Under the pieces are notes generated by a model, which saw nothing but the letters and a program-made list of their open reading frames with translations, made no database searches and was not told where the DNA came from. From Progne subis subis (lineage: Eukaryota > Chordata > Aves > Passeriformes > Hirundinidae), in contig JAKJHU010000046.1 in assembly GCA_022316685.1 (NCBI GenBank), forward strand, positions 7,787,001 through 7,851,000: a stretch of 64,000 bases of DNA, written 5' to 3'. A program made the translations under genes and the position numbers. Below, one piece after another: positions 49,476 through 62,400 of this stretch (its first letter is position 1; every line of letters begins with the position of its first letter).

Positions 49476-52400
49476 TTACTGAAATGTTGCTTTCATCCTG
49501 CGCAGTGTGTTCTGAATTTTTCGCGAATGTTTTTCTGCTGGTATCTGATGGAAGTTGGCACAGTTGTCAGCTGCCAAGGCAGAAATGTCTGCATCTTTAA
49601 AACGAGTTATTCTTTGTCTGAGGTAAGACTGCAGCTTGAAATCTGGTGCATATGTATAAGGATTCTCTTGAAAGGCATGAACTTGGCTCACAACTTTTGC
49701 AATATTTCTTTAAAGAGAATATGGTAAAAAAAGATTAGTTTGTTTTGCTGGTGATAAAAACAAAAGCATAAACCAAAAAACAAACCGTAAAGGAAATTCA
49801 AAGGCATCTTTTATTCTACTGTATATGTACCTCTAATAACATGTCTAAACAAATGAAACTATTTGAACTGTTAGTTGTGAAATGCTGCATTAGCTCTCAT
49901 TATCTCATTAGACAATAGTATAATAAAAAGTATAGGTGATAAACACACATAATTAAAATAATTACCTAAGTTTAGTCCACTTGTGAGCTCCATTTGTCAT
50001 TGTGAATCCTCCAGTTTCAAGTTGTTGGACATGCATAGCCAAAACATGGGCTGAGGGAATTGTTGGAAGAGTTTTGAATCTGTCTCCTTCCATCAGACAT
50101 AAGCTGTCGCTTTTTAAAAACACCTAGTTAAAAATACACATAGATTAATCTCACATTAAATCTTGGGGAAGGTTTTACAAGTTCTCTGTGTACTTAACAC
50201 CATCTATTTACCTGTCATGAATATTAACTTTTGGCACTGAGGTTGAAGAAAACACTATGAATTCATCTTGCAGTAAACTTTCTAAAGTACACAAAAACCC
50301 AAACTTTAATCAAAAGGTATTTCATACATAATTTCAATTGTGGTAAATCACAGGCAAAACTGCATTTTAAAACCTCACTCTGTGTTTCAAAATTGTATAG
50401 ATCAATAAAAGAATTCCTATAATAAAATAAGCATGTAAGACTTTTCAGAACACATTACAGCTGCAAAGCTTCTGCAGAAATCTTCTAATGCAATGTAGCA
50501 TATCTAATGTTTTAGCTTGCTTTCGAAATTTTGATTTGTCACACATGACACATGATAAAGAAATACTGATATTAAAATTTATGTAAACTCTTGGATTAGG
50601 AGTAAAAAATCTTCAATCAAATTAAACTCATAATAAAAGTAAAAATTATGGTTTGCATCCCACAGAGACCCCCCATTTAAGCAGATCTTGCACCTTCTCC
50701 AATCCCAAACATGTAATTTTGCATTAAGGACTTTATACTATACCTCAACAGCCTTGAGTTCCTCCATTATCTCAGCTACTTTTGCAGGTAGAATTTTCCA
50801 GGCCTTACAATAAAACAGAATTTATTTTTGTTTTTCACATTAATGTCTATATTGGAACAAGTTTATATTAAGCAAAATGGTTAGAGAACAGAGTCCCAAA
50901 CTTACTGGCAACTGTCGTACAATAAGATTTTCCAAGCCTGCTAGGATTTGCATTGCAGTAGCAAAATTTCTTTGTTCATAGCAGTATTTTGCTATAAGAA
51001 GAAATTTTGATAACAAGCTCACCTGCCGCTGGAAAAAAAAATTAAAATATATAACATACATATACATAGTAAATCTACATAATAAAATTTAGAAGAAGAG
51101 GAGGTATTTCCTTTTTCAATTTTTTATCAGAATTGCTGACTTTAGTAGCATTTTCCGTCACACATTTTTTCTCTTCCTGTCACTCAGGGGTCCATGATAA
51201 AAGTTTGACCCATATTCCCCTCAGACAATCCATTTCTTATAATCTGTTAGGTTTTGACACCTGCTACTAAAAAGCATCCAAGAGCTTCCTTGTGACAACA
51301 AACCAAATTATTAACTGCCCACTCACAGGTGTATTTCAGAATATCTCTTGTGGGTTTGCTACATAGCATGTCATAGCTAATGACAAATTAACTGTTTTGT
51401 AGTTAATAGTACAATAAACAATGACAAACCTTAGTTGTGTGACATGTTACAATTTCAGCAGCAACCCAGGTGCTGATACTCTCTGCATTTTTTAGTAATT
51501 GCAGAAGGTACTGGTCTTGTATGCACTTCGACAGAAACAGATTACAGACTTTAAGTGAAACTGTCTCAGCAGAAACTGCCCTAAAGAAAATACAGAGAAA
51601 AAAAAGGCAAAAATAATTCTAGACGATACTGAATTTTTAAAGAAAACCTTGATTGTGAAGAAGTAAGCTTCTAACCATTTAAAATAATTTTGCATTTCTT
51701 GCCATCTTGATTTCATACTTCATGATGTACATAGCTAGCCATGTCACTTTTTCTTCCTTATAATTACAAGGTAAGTATATCTGATCAAAAACTAAGCATA
51801 TATAGGATACATTCCCGTACATAAAAACACTTTCACCACTCATTAGAGCATAATAAAACCCCAGCCAATCTGACACAAAATAACAGCCAGAAACCCAAAC
51901 TTTACTGCAGCCACATAAGAAATTAAGCCTGACATCTAGTGGCACCACACACGTCATTTCCCGTGACTGAACCCCAAAATCTCTATAAACCAGGTGATCT
52001 AGCCTTCGCCACTGAACAACCTGTATAAAATGCGTTGCTTTAGATGTTCATTCCCTACCCTTAGAAGCAAAAATCTACCATAGGTAGTGCAGTTAACGAT
52101 TCTAATTAGAAGTTAACTCAATCCACTGAGTATGTAAGAATCAGACCATCGTAAAAATAATTAGGTCCATGTGGTTGGAAGAAAACATTAATTACTGATG
52201 ATCAAATAATTTAAATAGGTTGGTAACCACTCTAGTAACTATTGAAAAATTCCTGTTTATCTCTGAATGCCAATAATTCATCTCTCTAATATACAGAAGA
52301 AACATAGCACAGAGAAGCTGTGGAGTCTCCATTCACCTTCAAACCCAACTGCACCTAAGTCTGGGCAACTTGGTCCAGCTGACCTTGCTTTCAGCAGGGT

Positions 52401-53469
52401 GGTTGGACTACTTATCTTGAGAGGTCCCTTCCAACTTCAGCTATTTTGTAAGACTATAAATACCTTTGAGATTTTATATACATATGCATATTCATGACCA
52501 AAGATCTACTTCAGAATCCATGACATTTTTCCCTGCCAAAAATGAAACCTTTCAAGCAACCCCCAACACAAGATCTTAGAAATATTTTGGCCTCAACTCA
52601 CTTTGGATTTCAAAGAAATCACCTGGCAAATGTGGCCTACCATATCCATGCATGTCCATAGATACATACCAGTATCCACATATGAAATCTCCAGAAATTA
52701 AATAACCCATATAAATAGCCCCTAGGCTACCTAGGCTGCAAAAAAATAACTGAGTATTTAAATTGTTTCTCTGTTTCTGGCTGTGTTAAAAGTGTAACAC
52801 TTTAAATTATTGTACATCAACAAAATCAAATGGCAGTTAAAACAAGCAACTTACTTCGGCACAGCGACACATTTGTCTTTAACACCAAGTGCTCTGGAAT
52901 TTAGGAAGTGTACTGGATGACATTTATTAAATACTTCCTAAACAACAAAAAAAGCAAGATATATTCACTGTTAGTTCTAACAGTTCTTTTAAAATGCTCA
53001 GGGATAAAAATGACAGAGTATGTCCTCCTCCCACACCACCTGCATGAATTATGAGAGGGATCACAGCCTAAGAATAGCATTAGATATTCTAAATTTCACT
53101 GTAGGGTTTTCAAGAGAAAAGTTTTAACTCAAAGTCTTATATAAAATAGTATGAAATAAGCTTGAAACAAGGTTAAGAAATGGTAAAGAAAGAAGAGAAA
53201 GAGTAAGAAGATAGTTATTATTTGTACTTCCAAATAAACCTAGATCTTTGTACCTGTTGCAGTAGTGTCAGCTGCCAACAAAGCTGTTGGGTGCTGCACT
53301 CCATCAAGAGAACTGGTCCCACTTCATCCGCTCTAGCTAAGGACACTGAAGATTCTTCTGGGAAACTGCTACAGCAGGACTTTGGCAAAACTGCTGATCC
53401 TGGGTGCAGCTGCCCTCTCTGATGCTGTGCAATTGGTCCCATACCTTTGGATAGTTTCCAGTAGAAGTT
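49476..53469 (-). CDS. KNDC1: KNDC1 RasGEF catalytic exons
   Basis: Exons 53,469-53,254, 52,937-52,855, 51,580-51,430, 51,028-50,906, 50,803-50,744, 50,123-49,966 and 49,707-49,476. The Cdc25-like domain begins in the first of these (CSTQQLCWQLTLLQQ) and continues with CHPVHFLNSRALG, STWVAAEIVTCHTTK, LLSKFLLIAKYCYEQRNF, ATAMQILAGLENLIVRQLPAW and LETGGFTMTNGAHKWTKLRN. These are the expected order of helices that contact Ras. The stop is TAA at 49,478-49,476. No frameshift or premature stop is seen, so the exchange domain appears intact. This entry is part of the gene above. Confidence 0.92.
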
Positions 53470-56400
53470 CTGTAGAAAAAATAAATGTAAGGTTACAACT
53501 TCTCTTAAACAAACACTAAGTCTCCCCTTGATGTAACTTTCAAGAAAGTGTTGTTAAGAGAAACACTTTTGTGCATGCAAAACTCTTCAGCTCATCTTCA
53601 AGGTTAGCCCAGAATAAATTGTTTTACTCAACACTGCTATTTTAAGCTAATATAATATGCACAGTGGATGAGTCTACGCAGAAGGCTGCCAGATATCAAT
53701 CAACAATCAGTATTTAAAACAAACCTCTGTGTATTCAAGCTTGCTGCCATAAAATATTTTACTTCTCCCTTTTGCTTAGAATCAAATATCCCTTTCCAAG
53801 AAGTACTTGGTTTTTTCATTCTTTTCCCTTCTTCCATTTTCCACTATCATTATTGTGCAGTAACAATAAAAAAAGTCCCCGTTCCTTTATTCTGTTTGCC
53901 CTTTTTTGGCTGAATCTTCAACATACCCATGGAATTGTGCACCTTTATCACGAGGCTGATGTTTAATTCAGCTTGCACGTTATAAATATATTTGACTTCC
54001 ACATGTTATTTTGGTCACTCTGTAAAGAGATCTGTTTTTGGGAAAAGCCTGCAGTATGTTCTGGTTTCCGGGGCTGTAGATCACAGTACAGTAGTAAATA
54101 CAGACAAAAGTTCAGGCAAGTTCTTGTTACAAGCTCTGAAGTTCTAAACAGGGAACCTCATAGCTCCTGCTGTTTTCTTGTACTCATAGCCTTACAAAGA
54201 TGCCTAATAAAAAGCATTAATGGTTGACAAAGGAGCAAAGGTTTCCTAATAACTATGAGTCATATGCTAGAGTCAAGAATGAAGAGTTTGACTCTCAAAA
54301 TTTTGATCTGATCTGTGATTACTGAAACAGCTCTCAGGAATTAAGATTATTGTTATGGTTGTAGAACTGTCTGGATCTTAGATACTTTCAAAAGAAAATT
54401 TAAAATACAGGTATATAATTCTTACTAAGTAGGTCTGGACTCTAAGCTGGACACTTCTGTTTATGTCAAAACATAATATATGGAAATGTGCTCCATACAC
54501 TGCAGTCTGAAGAAAAGACACACCTTTCTGGAAACATCTTCTGAGAGCTTTTTACATAGGGAATGGAATGTTTTTCTGCCCTCCTCACTTTCCTCTTCAC
54601 ATTTGTCCACACCAGAGCACCGATCAGCATTTCTATTTTTCCTGGCAGAGGCGTCCTCGAGCAGTGACAACAAGCGCTCTCCGTAGCCATTTAAAGAAGC
54701 AACCTGAGAAAGCAAAATAGTCTCACAGAACACAGAACTCAGTTTCCCAGAAATTATAAGCAGGTTACAATACAGTTGTAAGATTCTTACTTGCTCAAAA
54801 CCAGACATACTGAACATAGCTGTCAAATATAGCATTATTTTTCTTTTATTTACTTTAATTGTACTTAGGGCAGCTTTTTGTAATAACCACGTTGCATACC
54901 CCATAACTGACTTTTTTTTTTTTTTTTTTTTTCTTACAGGATCTACTGAAATTCTGAATTACCTTGGAAGAAATAAATTCTTTTAGGGTACCCAGAAGAT
55001 CAGTATTTGTTGCAAAGTCTACACTGTAACAGTCTTCAATCCATGCCTGCAGGATGTAGAAACTTCGGTTACGTATTTTGGTAAGAGACGTGGAAGGATC
55101 CAGGTTTGCACTGGTGAGAAGAAAAAGAAACTTACTATGCCAAAATTGATATCCAATTCCAATTTAAAAATAAGTTTTGACAAAACCCACCCATTTGGCA
55201 TTTAATATAGTATCTTAAATTCCTAAATTTCATGTCTCTAGAATCCATGGCTCTATGGAAACAAAGCTGAGGTTGTAATTACTACCCATTAGTGGATAAC
55301 TGGTAGAAGTGAGAAGTAGAACTGGAAGTAAGCATATTGTCAGATGTAGCTCTTGCTTTAATTTTGTTCTCACTTGATAAGAGAGTCTTACAAAAACAAA
55401 CATAAAAAATCATTTTAATTAAAGTAGGACTTCTGAGAAACAGCTATTTGTTATTGGGAAGAAACTCAGTTGTGCTTTGATAATGTTTTTCATGGAAATT
55501 TACTGTACCTGGATGAAGTGCTGCTGATTCTATCAAGAAGAAACTGCAAAAATTCTTCTTGTGTGCAGAAATAGCGAAATGTGTAAAGAAACTGCTGTAC
55601 ATAACCTTCTAAAAAGGCATTTCTGTAAAGCACAAGAAAAACTTCAGACAAGCCAGAACACATCTTCAACTTGCATTTGAGTACAGCAACAGCAAAAAAA
55701 TCCTCAAGATATCAAGAATAGACATTTTAGATTCTCAAGCTCTTCATAAAACCTTGGTTCTTTTTAAAATTATTTTTCCATCAAGTACTGTGATTGCCAA
55801 CCCTGAAAGCATAATTTGTTTTATAAAGAGTTTCTCTACTTTCAATTTTGTGAATAATCACTTTGACATTTCTATTATTAAGGCAAGTTGCAATCTAAAT
55901 AACATGCAAGAACATATTACATTTTCTTTTTTTTTATTCTATCATCTAACTTGATGCTGCTTTAAAACATTTTTATTATAATAACAGCATAAGAAGTAGA
56001 TACATTAAGCAAGAAAATATTCCCCTGTAGCTCTTAATTAGAGGAGTAGTTACTTTACAGAATGCAATTATTAAACACACATTAAAAATGAGGGCATTTT
56101 ATTTTTTTATATACACACACTCTCAAGGTCTTAACACAGGTTAATTGTCTTTTCTCCCTGTTGGCTTACAGCTTATCATGAAAGTTTGGGTTTGATGAAT
56201 GTGGGAAGTCCAATTCTGAAACATTTCTTCATTTTGTGCAAAAATGAAAAGCAGGAAACCAGGAAAAGCAGCATCCAGTGTACGTAACTGGGACTCAGAG
56301 TCAGGATGAACTGGGAGAAGTAGCTGGGAGGAAGTTGCTCCCTCTACAGTGGCACAAGTCTGAGGGAGCCTCTGGCAGTTTTTATCCTTCACACTATTAC

Positions 56401-59400
56401 AGCACAGATACCTTAAAACAACGCTGCCCTCACCAGAGCGAAGGACACCTCTGCCCCCATTTAAACCCTGAGATATGCCTGCATCTTGATCAGTGCCAAA
56501 GACTGATTATTGGGACAATAAATTGTAGACTCAAACCTAAACATTTTAATATCCAGACATTATTAATAAGAATGACCAAATTATATGATTATATGAAGAA
56601 TTGTTGTATTACTGGCATTACCATAAAGTCTTGATTCCATGGCAACTATCTGAGCAAACCTCAAACAAGTAAAAGGTACAAAAGTTTTAAGTTGCTAGTT
56701 TTTTATTTATTATCAAATACTTCTAATGAAAGCCAGCTGATCTTTCCATCTCCATTTCTGTAACTGAGTGTTCACAGAAATAATATAAACTTGATAGAAG
56801 AGAGGAGAATTTGTTAAATGTTGAGTAACTAGGATTTATCACAGAGACAAGTTTTTCTGGATTTAGCAACTATCCTTCAACCCACTCCCAATTTATGTGT
56901 GAAATATACTATACCTAGAATATAAATAAGCCATTAAACCAAGTGGTGTACCGGCCTGCAGAGCTCTAACTCCATTTTGATTGTTGCACTGGTGTTTCTC
57001 CATGTTATAGTAAAGGAGCAACGATGATTCATCCGCAGGTGCCGTGTCCATGGCGTCAGCTTTCCCACTGTGAATGACTGCAGGCAGCACATAGGATTCC
57101 ACACCCCACTGCTCTGCATACATCATCTGCTCAAAGAAGCAAGGCCATGATAAAACAAGAAATTAAAGAGGAAAATTCACACAAAATGAAATCAATTTAA
57201 AGAAAAATTGCATTTCATACAATCTATTTTTTTTTTTCTTTTTAAATAATACTATTAGCAATTACCTTTAATAATTCTTTTGGATCTTACTTAATTTGGC
57301 AGTTTGACACAAACCATTTCATGTTTCATATAGTGATCTGAGCATCAGTAATGAAATGACAAATGAAACACAAGTGAAATAAACTCTGACTTGCCTGCAC
57401 GTATTTCTTTACCAGTTCAAGAAACTGTACTTTTGATTTCATCTCCTGTAGCTGTCCTCTAAGTTTGGGCAACTTAGATTTAGTTTCAGGACCTTTAGAT
57501 TTAAAATACATGGCATAAAAACATCAATGATTCAAATTTACAGAAAAGGTCCCTAAAAGTACCACGCAGCCAATTTACTACTGGCAAGTTGCTGTAGTCT
57601 TACCTTTGCTTCTCCTTGCTTTCTGCAATAGTTTCTGGTAAAACTTTATGGTCTTTCTGTAATTTTTTGTCTCCATCATTAGCAATTGTTCTAGTTCCTA
57701 TTTAAAAAGAAATAGGATTCTAATCAGAATTGTAAGTGGAAGGTGGTTCTAGTAAGAAAGTGACGTATTGGAAGAGAATATTTTTTTATGAAGAAAAAAA
57801 GAATATCCAAACAGACAAGAATATGATATTAACAATGAAAAACTACCTTTCACATCTGTGTTTACAGACAAGATACAGCAGGAGTTACACAGTTCTACAA
57901 CTTAAGAACTGGAGCAGGTTTGTGTATGATGAGACTGTGTGTAAGTTTGTCTGAATCTGTTCACATAAATATGTCTTTAGTTATAATTGTATTTATTTGG
58001 TTGTTTTCAAAAGCATTTTTAAAACTTTGAATCAGAAGTCATCCAGAATTAAAATCTGTATGTTCTGAATTTAGTGCAGGCCCCAGAAACACTTTAAACA
58101 GCTGACCTATATTTGCAGCAAGGACTGAAAATCTGACTGAAATCAATGTCTTCCAAAAAAGTATAATTACATGCTATTACACAACCAGGTCAGGAGGCAG
58201 ACAAGAGAGCTGCTCTAGAAATAAAGGACATATAAATTGCAATGAATAGAAATGAAAGCAATGAATAGAAATTAAAGTATATCAGGCCCCTCAAAATATA
58301 TAAATTTAAAAGTAAACATTTATATTTATAATTGTTCACATATCAAAGGTTTCATTATTTTACCAGCCAGTACTTTGGGTACCACTTTGGGTTCAGCTTC
58401 TGACTTATTGAGAAACAACAAACATGGTGTATGTTGTGCTTTATAAAAGTGGTGACTTTTGCACTTGGATCCTAAGTTAACTACCAGTGACCCAGTTACA
58501 CGAAACAGCATTTTAAATGCAGTAAGTTCACGGAATGCAGCAGACAACTCCCACAAGCAGAGTGATAAGAAAACACACAGCTCAGAGCTAACATATCAAA
58601 CAACAGATTGGTAAATAGGTTAGCTTTAATGGGATGGACTTGCTAGAAATTAATTTGAGCTTAAGAAAAACCTGCCACTGTTTTATAGAAAAGTTCAAAA
58701 GGTTTAACAACACAGTTCATTAGCACAGAGCCATAAAAGTCCTCTGGATTTTTAAAAGATGTACTCCTAACAGAGGCATTACACAGAGAACAACGAAAAC
58801 ACAGGAAAGCTATTATCCAGATTGTAATTGGAATCTGCTTGCTTTTACTTCAAGGTCTGTTTTGCTTCATCAATTAAAGTAAAATCAAGGTGATTAAAAG
58901 ACTATGTATACAGAAGGGGAATCAGAAGGAGTGACCATCTGGAATCTGGTAGACAAAATGGTTGTTTGTCCCCTAAAGAATCAGGGGTGAGTAGCAATGA
59001 AGTCAGACGCAAGTTCCCTGTCTATTCCACATTATTTTCCAATTCAGGTAGGTCTAGTGTATAAAAACTTGCTCTATGGCTGTGATGTGCTCCAGTCACA
59101 GTCATTCTTAGCTCTTTTCTTTACTATCACCACCACCAGGCTGGTGCAAAGAGCAGACAGTGCACACAAAAGATGGGTTGTAGATCAGTAGTTGTGTCTG
59201 CACGCTTTATTTTGGAATACTTCACCTCTACTGTGGCTTACTGCTAAGACATGACAAATCTTGAGGATTTGAAACTACTTAAGAGTCAATATTTAAAAGA
59301 AGAAATGGTGTTTTGACTCACTATAACAGGACAAATTTTATCACACTTTTAACCAGCAAGATGTATTTTAATGATTGAAAATCATTACTCACCACTTTTT

Positions 59401-62400
59401 TAGCATCTATATTTTGTGACTCACTTGATTTCTGCTTTCCAAGGTTTTTCAAGTAACTATGAACTTCTGAATCAAAACATTCAGCTCCATAAAATGCACT
59501 GCTCCAACCAGGACTACAGCCACAAAAGTCAGGTAGGTTGGGAGATGTCAGATAGCTATTTCCAGTTATATTTATCATGGCCTGTTCCTCTGAACTTGTA
59601 TTTTCTTCTGCAAAGCCTGGACCACGGCTGTTGCTCTGTAAATATTGTTGCTCTTTTGCTGCAGGGATTGTACTCTGGAGAGCCAATTCTTTTTTGATAT
59701 TATCCAAAGGAGACTCATCAAAATCCATTTCAACTAATGATGTTTTTATCATAGGCTCAGCCTTCACATCCAAGTTTGCTTCCCCTTTTCCTAAAAAATG
59801 CGTGTGGGGAAAAAGAAATAATGGTTATGTGCTGTAATGCATGCTTTGTTGAACTTAAACATGACACATACAGAACACTATTATGAGACTATCAATGTGC
59901 TCTAGCAGTACATTTAGATGCTTATTGTGACTTTACTTTTTTTTTTCTCAAACACACATTGTAAAATGATAAAGGTCAAAAACATTTCAGAACTATCAAG
60001 CAACAGTTAAAAAATACATTTCTGAAAAGTACAAAATATTTTCCATACATATGCAACAAGCATTTAAACAACACAGAGAAACTATAAAACAGAAGCTGAA
60101 TATGTCAGACCTAAGCACACATTAGTAAAATGCTTAGCTTTTGAATATTTTCCATCCATAAGTCTTGAAGCGTTTATTCCATACAGAGAGGGCAAATTAA
60201 TACCTGATATAGCCAATAGATGTTAAACTTTCTACTCCTACAGGACTCAGTCCCTTGAGTTATGATGGGACTTTTTTGCAGTTGTAACAACTACTACCGA
60301 CCTTCAGGGACTGAGGTGACAGTCAGAGGTTGGTATAATGCTGATAGGAGCATTTATACCTGCCAGAAATCTCCCTTTTCACTTGAGCAACCCTCCAGGG
60401 CTTAGATATGCCACCTCAGAGTCAAACAAACCTAAATTCCTGGTGCAAAGAAATCACACACTCCATGGTAAAGTCTAGCTTTATATTTGCAATCATTCTG
60501 AGCCGGAATTGGAAAACTGTAATATTGAACAAGAGCAGCCAAGTTAGAAATTACAAATTTATGTTTTGCTATAAAAATGAACAATATAAGTGTATAAACC
60601 CTTCTGTAAAGCACACGCATTTTCACTTTGCTCAAAACAGAGAAGTAACCAAGTTTAAATGCTGAAATTTGGATGAACTATCTTGGAAAAAACCTCACAC
60701 TATTAAAGCAGCAACAAAATAGAAGCTGTCCATCAATGCACCAAGCCTAGAAATGGTAAATGGTTTTGTTGTAATATTAGGATTCACCAGTCCCAGCTCA
60801 GTTTTGAGTTCAGTTACTGAAAGATAGCTATTTTGTAAACTTTCAATCACAAAATGTGTCAGGAGAAATGTAAAACCCAAACTGAAGAAGTATAAATAAA
60901 CAATCCACTAATAGGGTGGACACTAGAATATCTACTCAAACACAAGAAAACCACATACAGCAGTTACCATCTTTAGGGTTTTCAACAGAGACATCTGTTT
61001 AAATAAAAGTAAGTAAAAGTAAATGACGTCCCACAAAATAACATTGAGCCATATGTAAACTTCATATAAAAGATATTTATGTCCTTAAGGCACTGATAAT
61101 GTTTAGATTCAGTGAAAATGTCTGTAACTGTTAAGGAGAGTGCTTTCCTGAAGACACAGGCAAAGTGTCTCAAAGCTTCTGTCATTGATAGATTCCCAGC
61201 ACACACAAAGATCTAGAAACATGAAATCACTTCTCACCCTCTGTCTGATCGCTGCTTGCCAAAAAGCTTTCAGATTTCTTCACATCTTGGAATATATTGT
61301 CGCATTTTGCTTCATCCGCCTCAGTTATGCTGAAAATACAAGGAGACTAGGAAAAATTAGTATTTCCTCTGTTTTTATATTTACACCAGTAAAAGGAGAT
61401 CTTACAGGTGACTCTATCATGCACATAAAGGGCTTCATAGCATTTATCTAATTACTAAAGTCTTTATGTTCAGCTTTAGTTGTTATTTTACGATACAAAA
61501 ATGTTCAAATGTCTATTCAAGCACAGTAAGATAGCGATTTTCCTGCACAGCGTTTGGGAAAACTCCAACAGAAGTATCAGAGCACACACAAACAGAAGCT
61601 TGACTCCAGGCATAACTAGAGACTGCAAGTTACTGTAGTGGGGCTTTCACTCAGGATTCAACCTCTGCATAAAACTGACTCTAAGTCATCCCTAGTTAGA
61701 ATCATAATCTTAAGTCAAAAAGCTAAAACTGAAAAACTGCTATAGTCTTTGTCAAACTAATGTTAAGTAAGCAGCGTCTGAGAGATATTTTAAGACAGGC
61801 CTTGCATGTGATGTAAAAGCTAGACCTGTATTTTTCTCTGGATAATAAATTCTGATCTCTCACTGTCAAAAACTACTTTGTGACAAAAGTTCACATACAG
61901 GATAACCCTTCAGACATCTCAGTAATTCAGCTGCAACAGCTCAGGTTTCTCCTACTGCATCACTGAACTTTGGGGAACTAAGGGCCTAACTTCCAACCAA
62001 TTTTCAATATCTTCTTAAAAATCCCAAGTCAAATGGAAAATAGGCCAGCATACCAAGGTTGGGTATTTGGAAATCATAATCTATTATCTCTGAAATTTGC
62101 TGTAAGGGTTATATACCTTTCAACACTGAAGTTTTTTTAAATCATTATCTACTAAGCTTCTTTGTCAAAACTTCGAATTTGTAGTTCCAAAAACCCCCAA
62201 ATTGATTTTAACATAAATTGATTACTTTTTTCAAAAAGTCTTCAGCAGTCTTCAGCAAGAAGCTTTTATAAAAATATGTTACATTTGGTGGCTGCAGTAA
62301 AATAGGAATTTAAAATTTGTTTTTCAGGTAGATACATACATCATTGAAGATTAAATAAGAAAAATGAGAAATAAATTTAGCGCTTTTTTGTCACTTAAAA

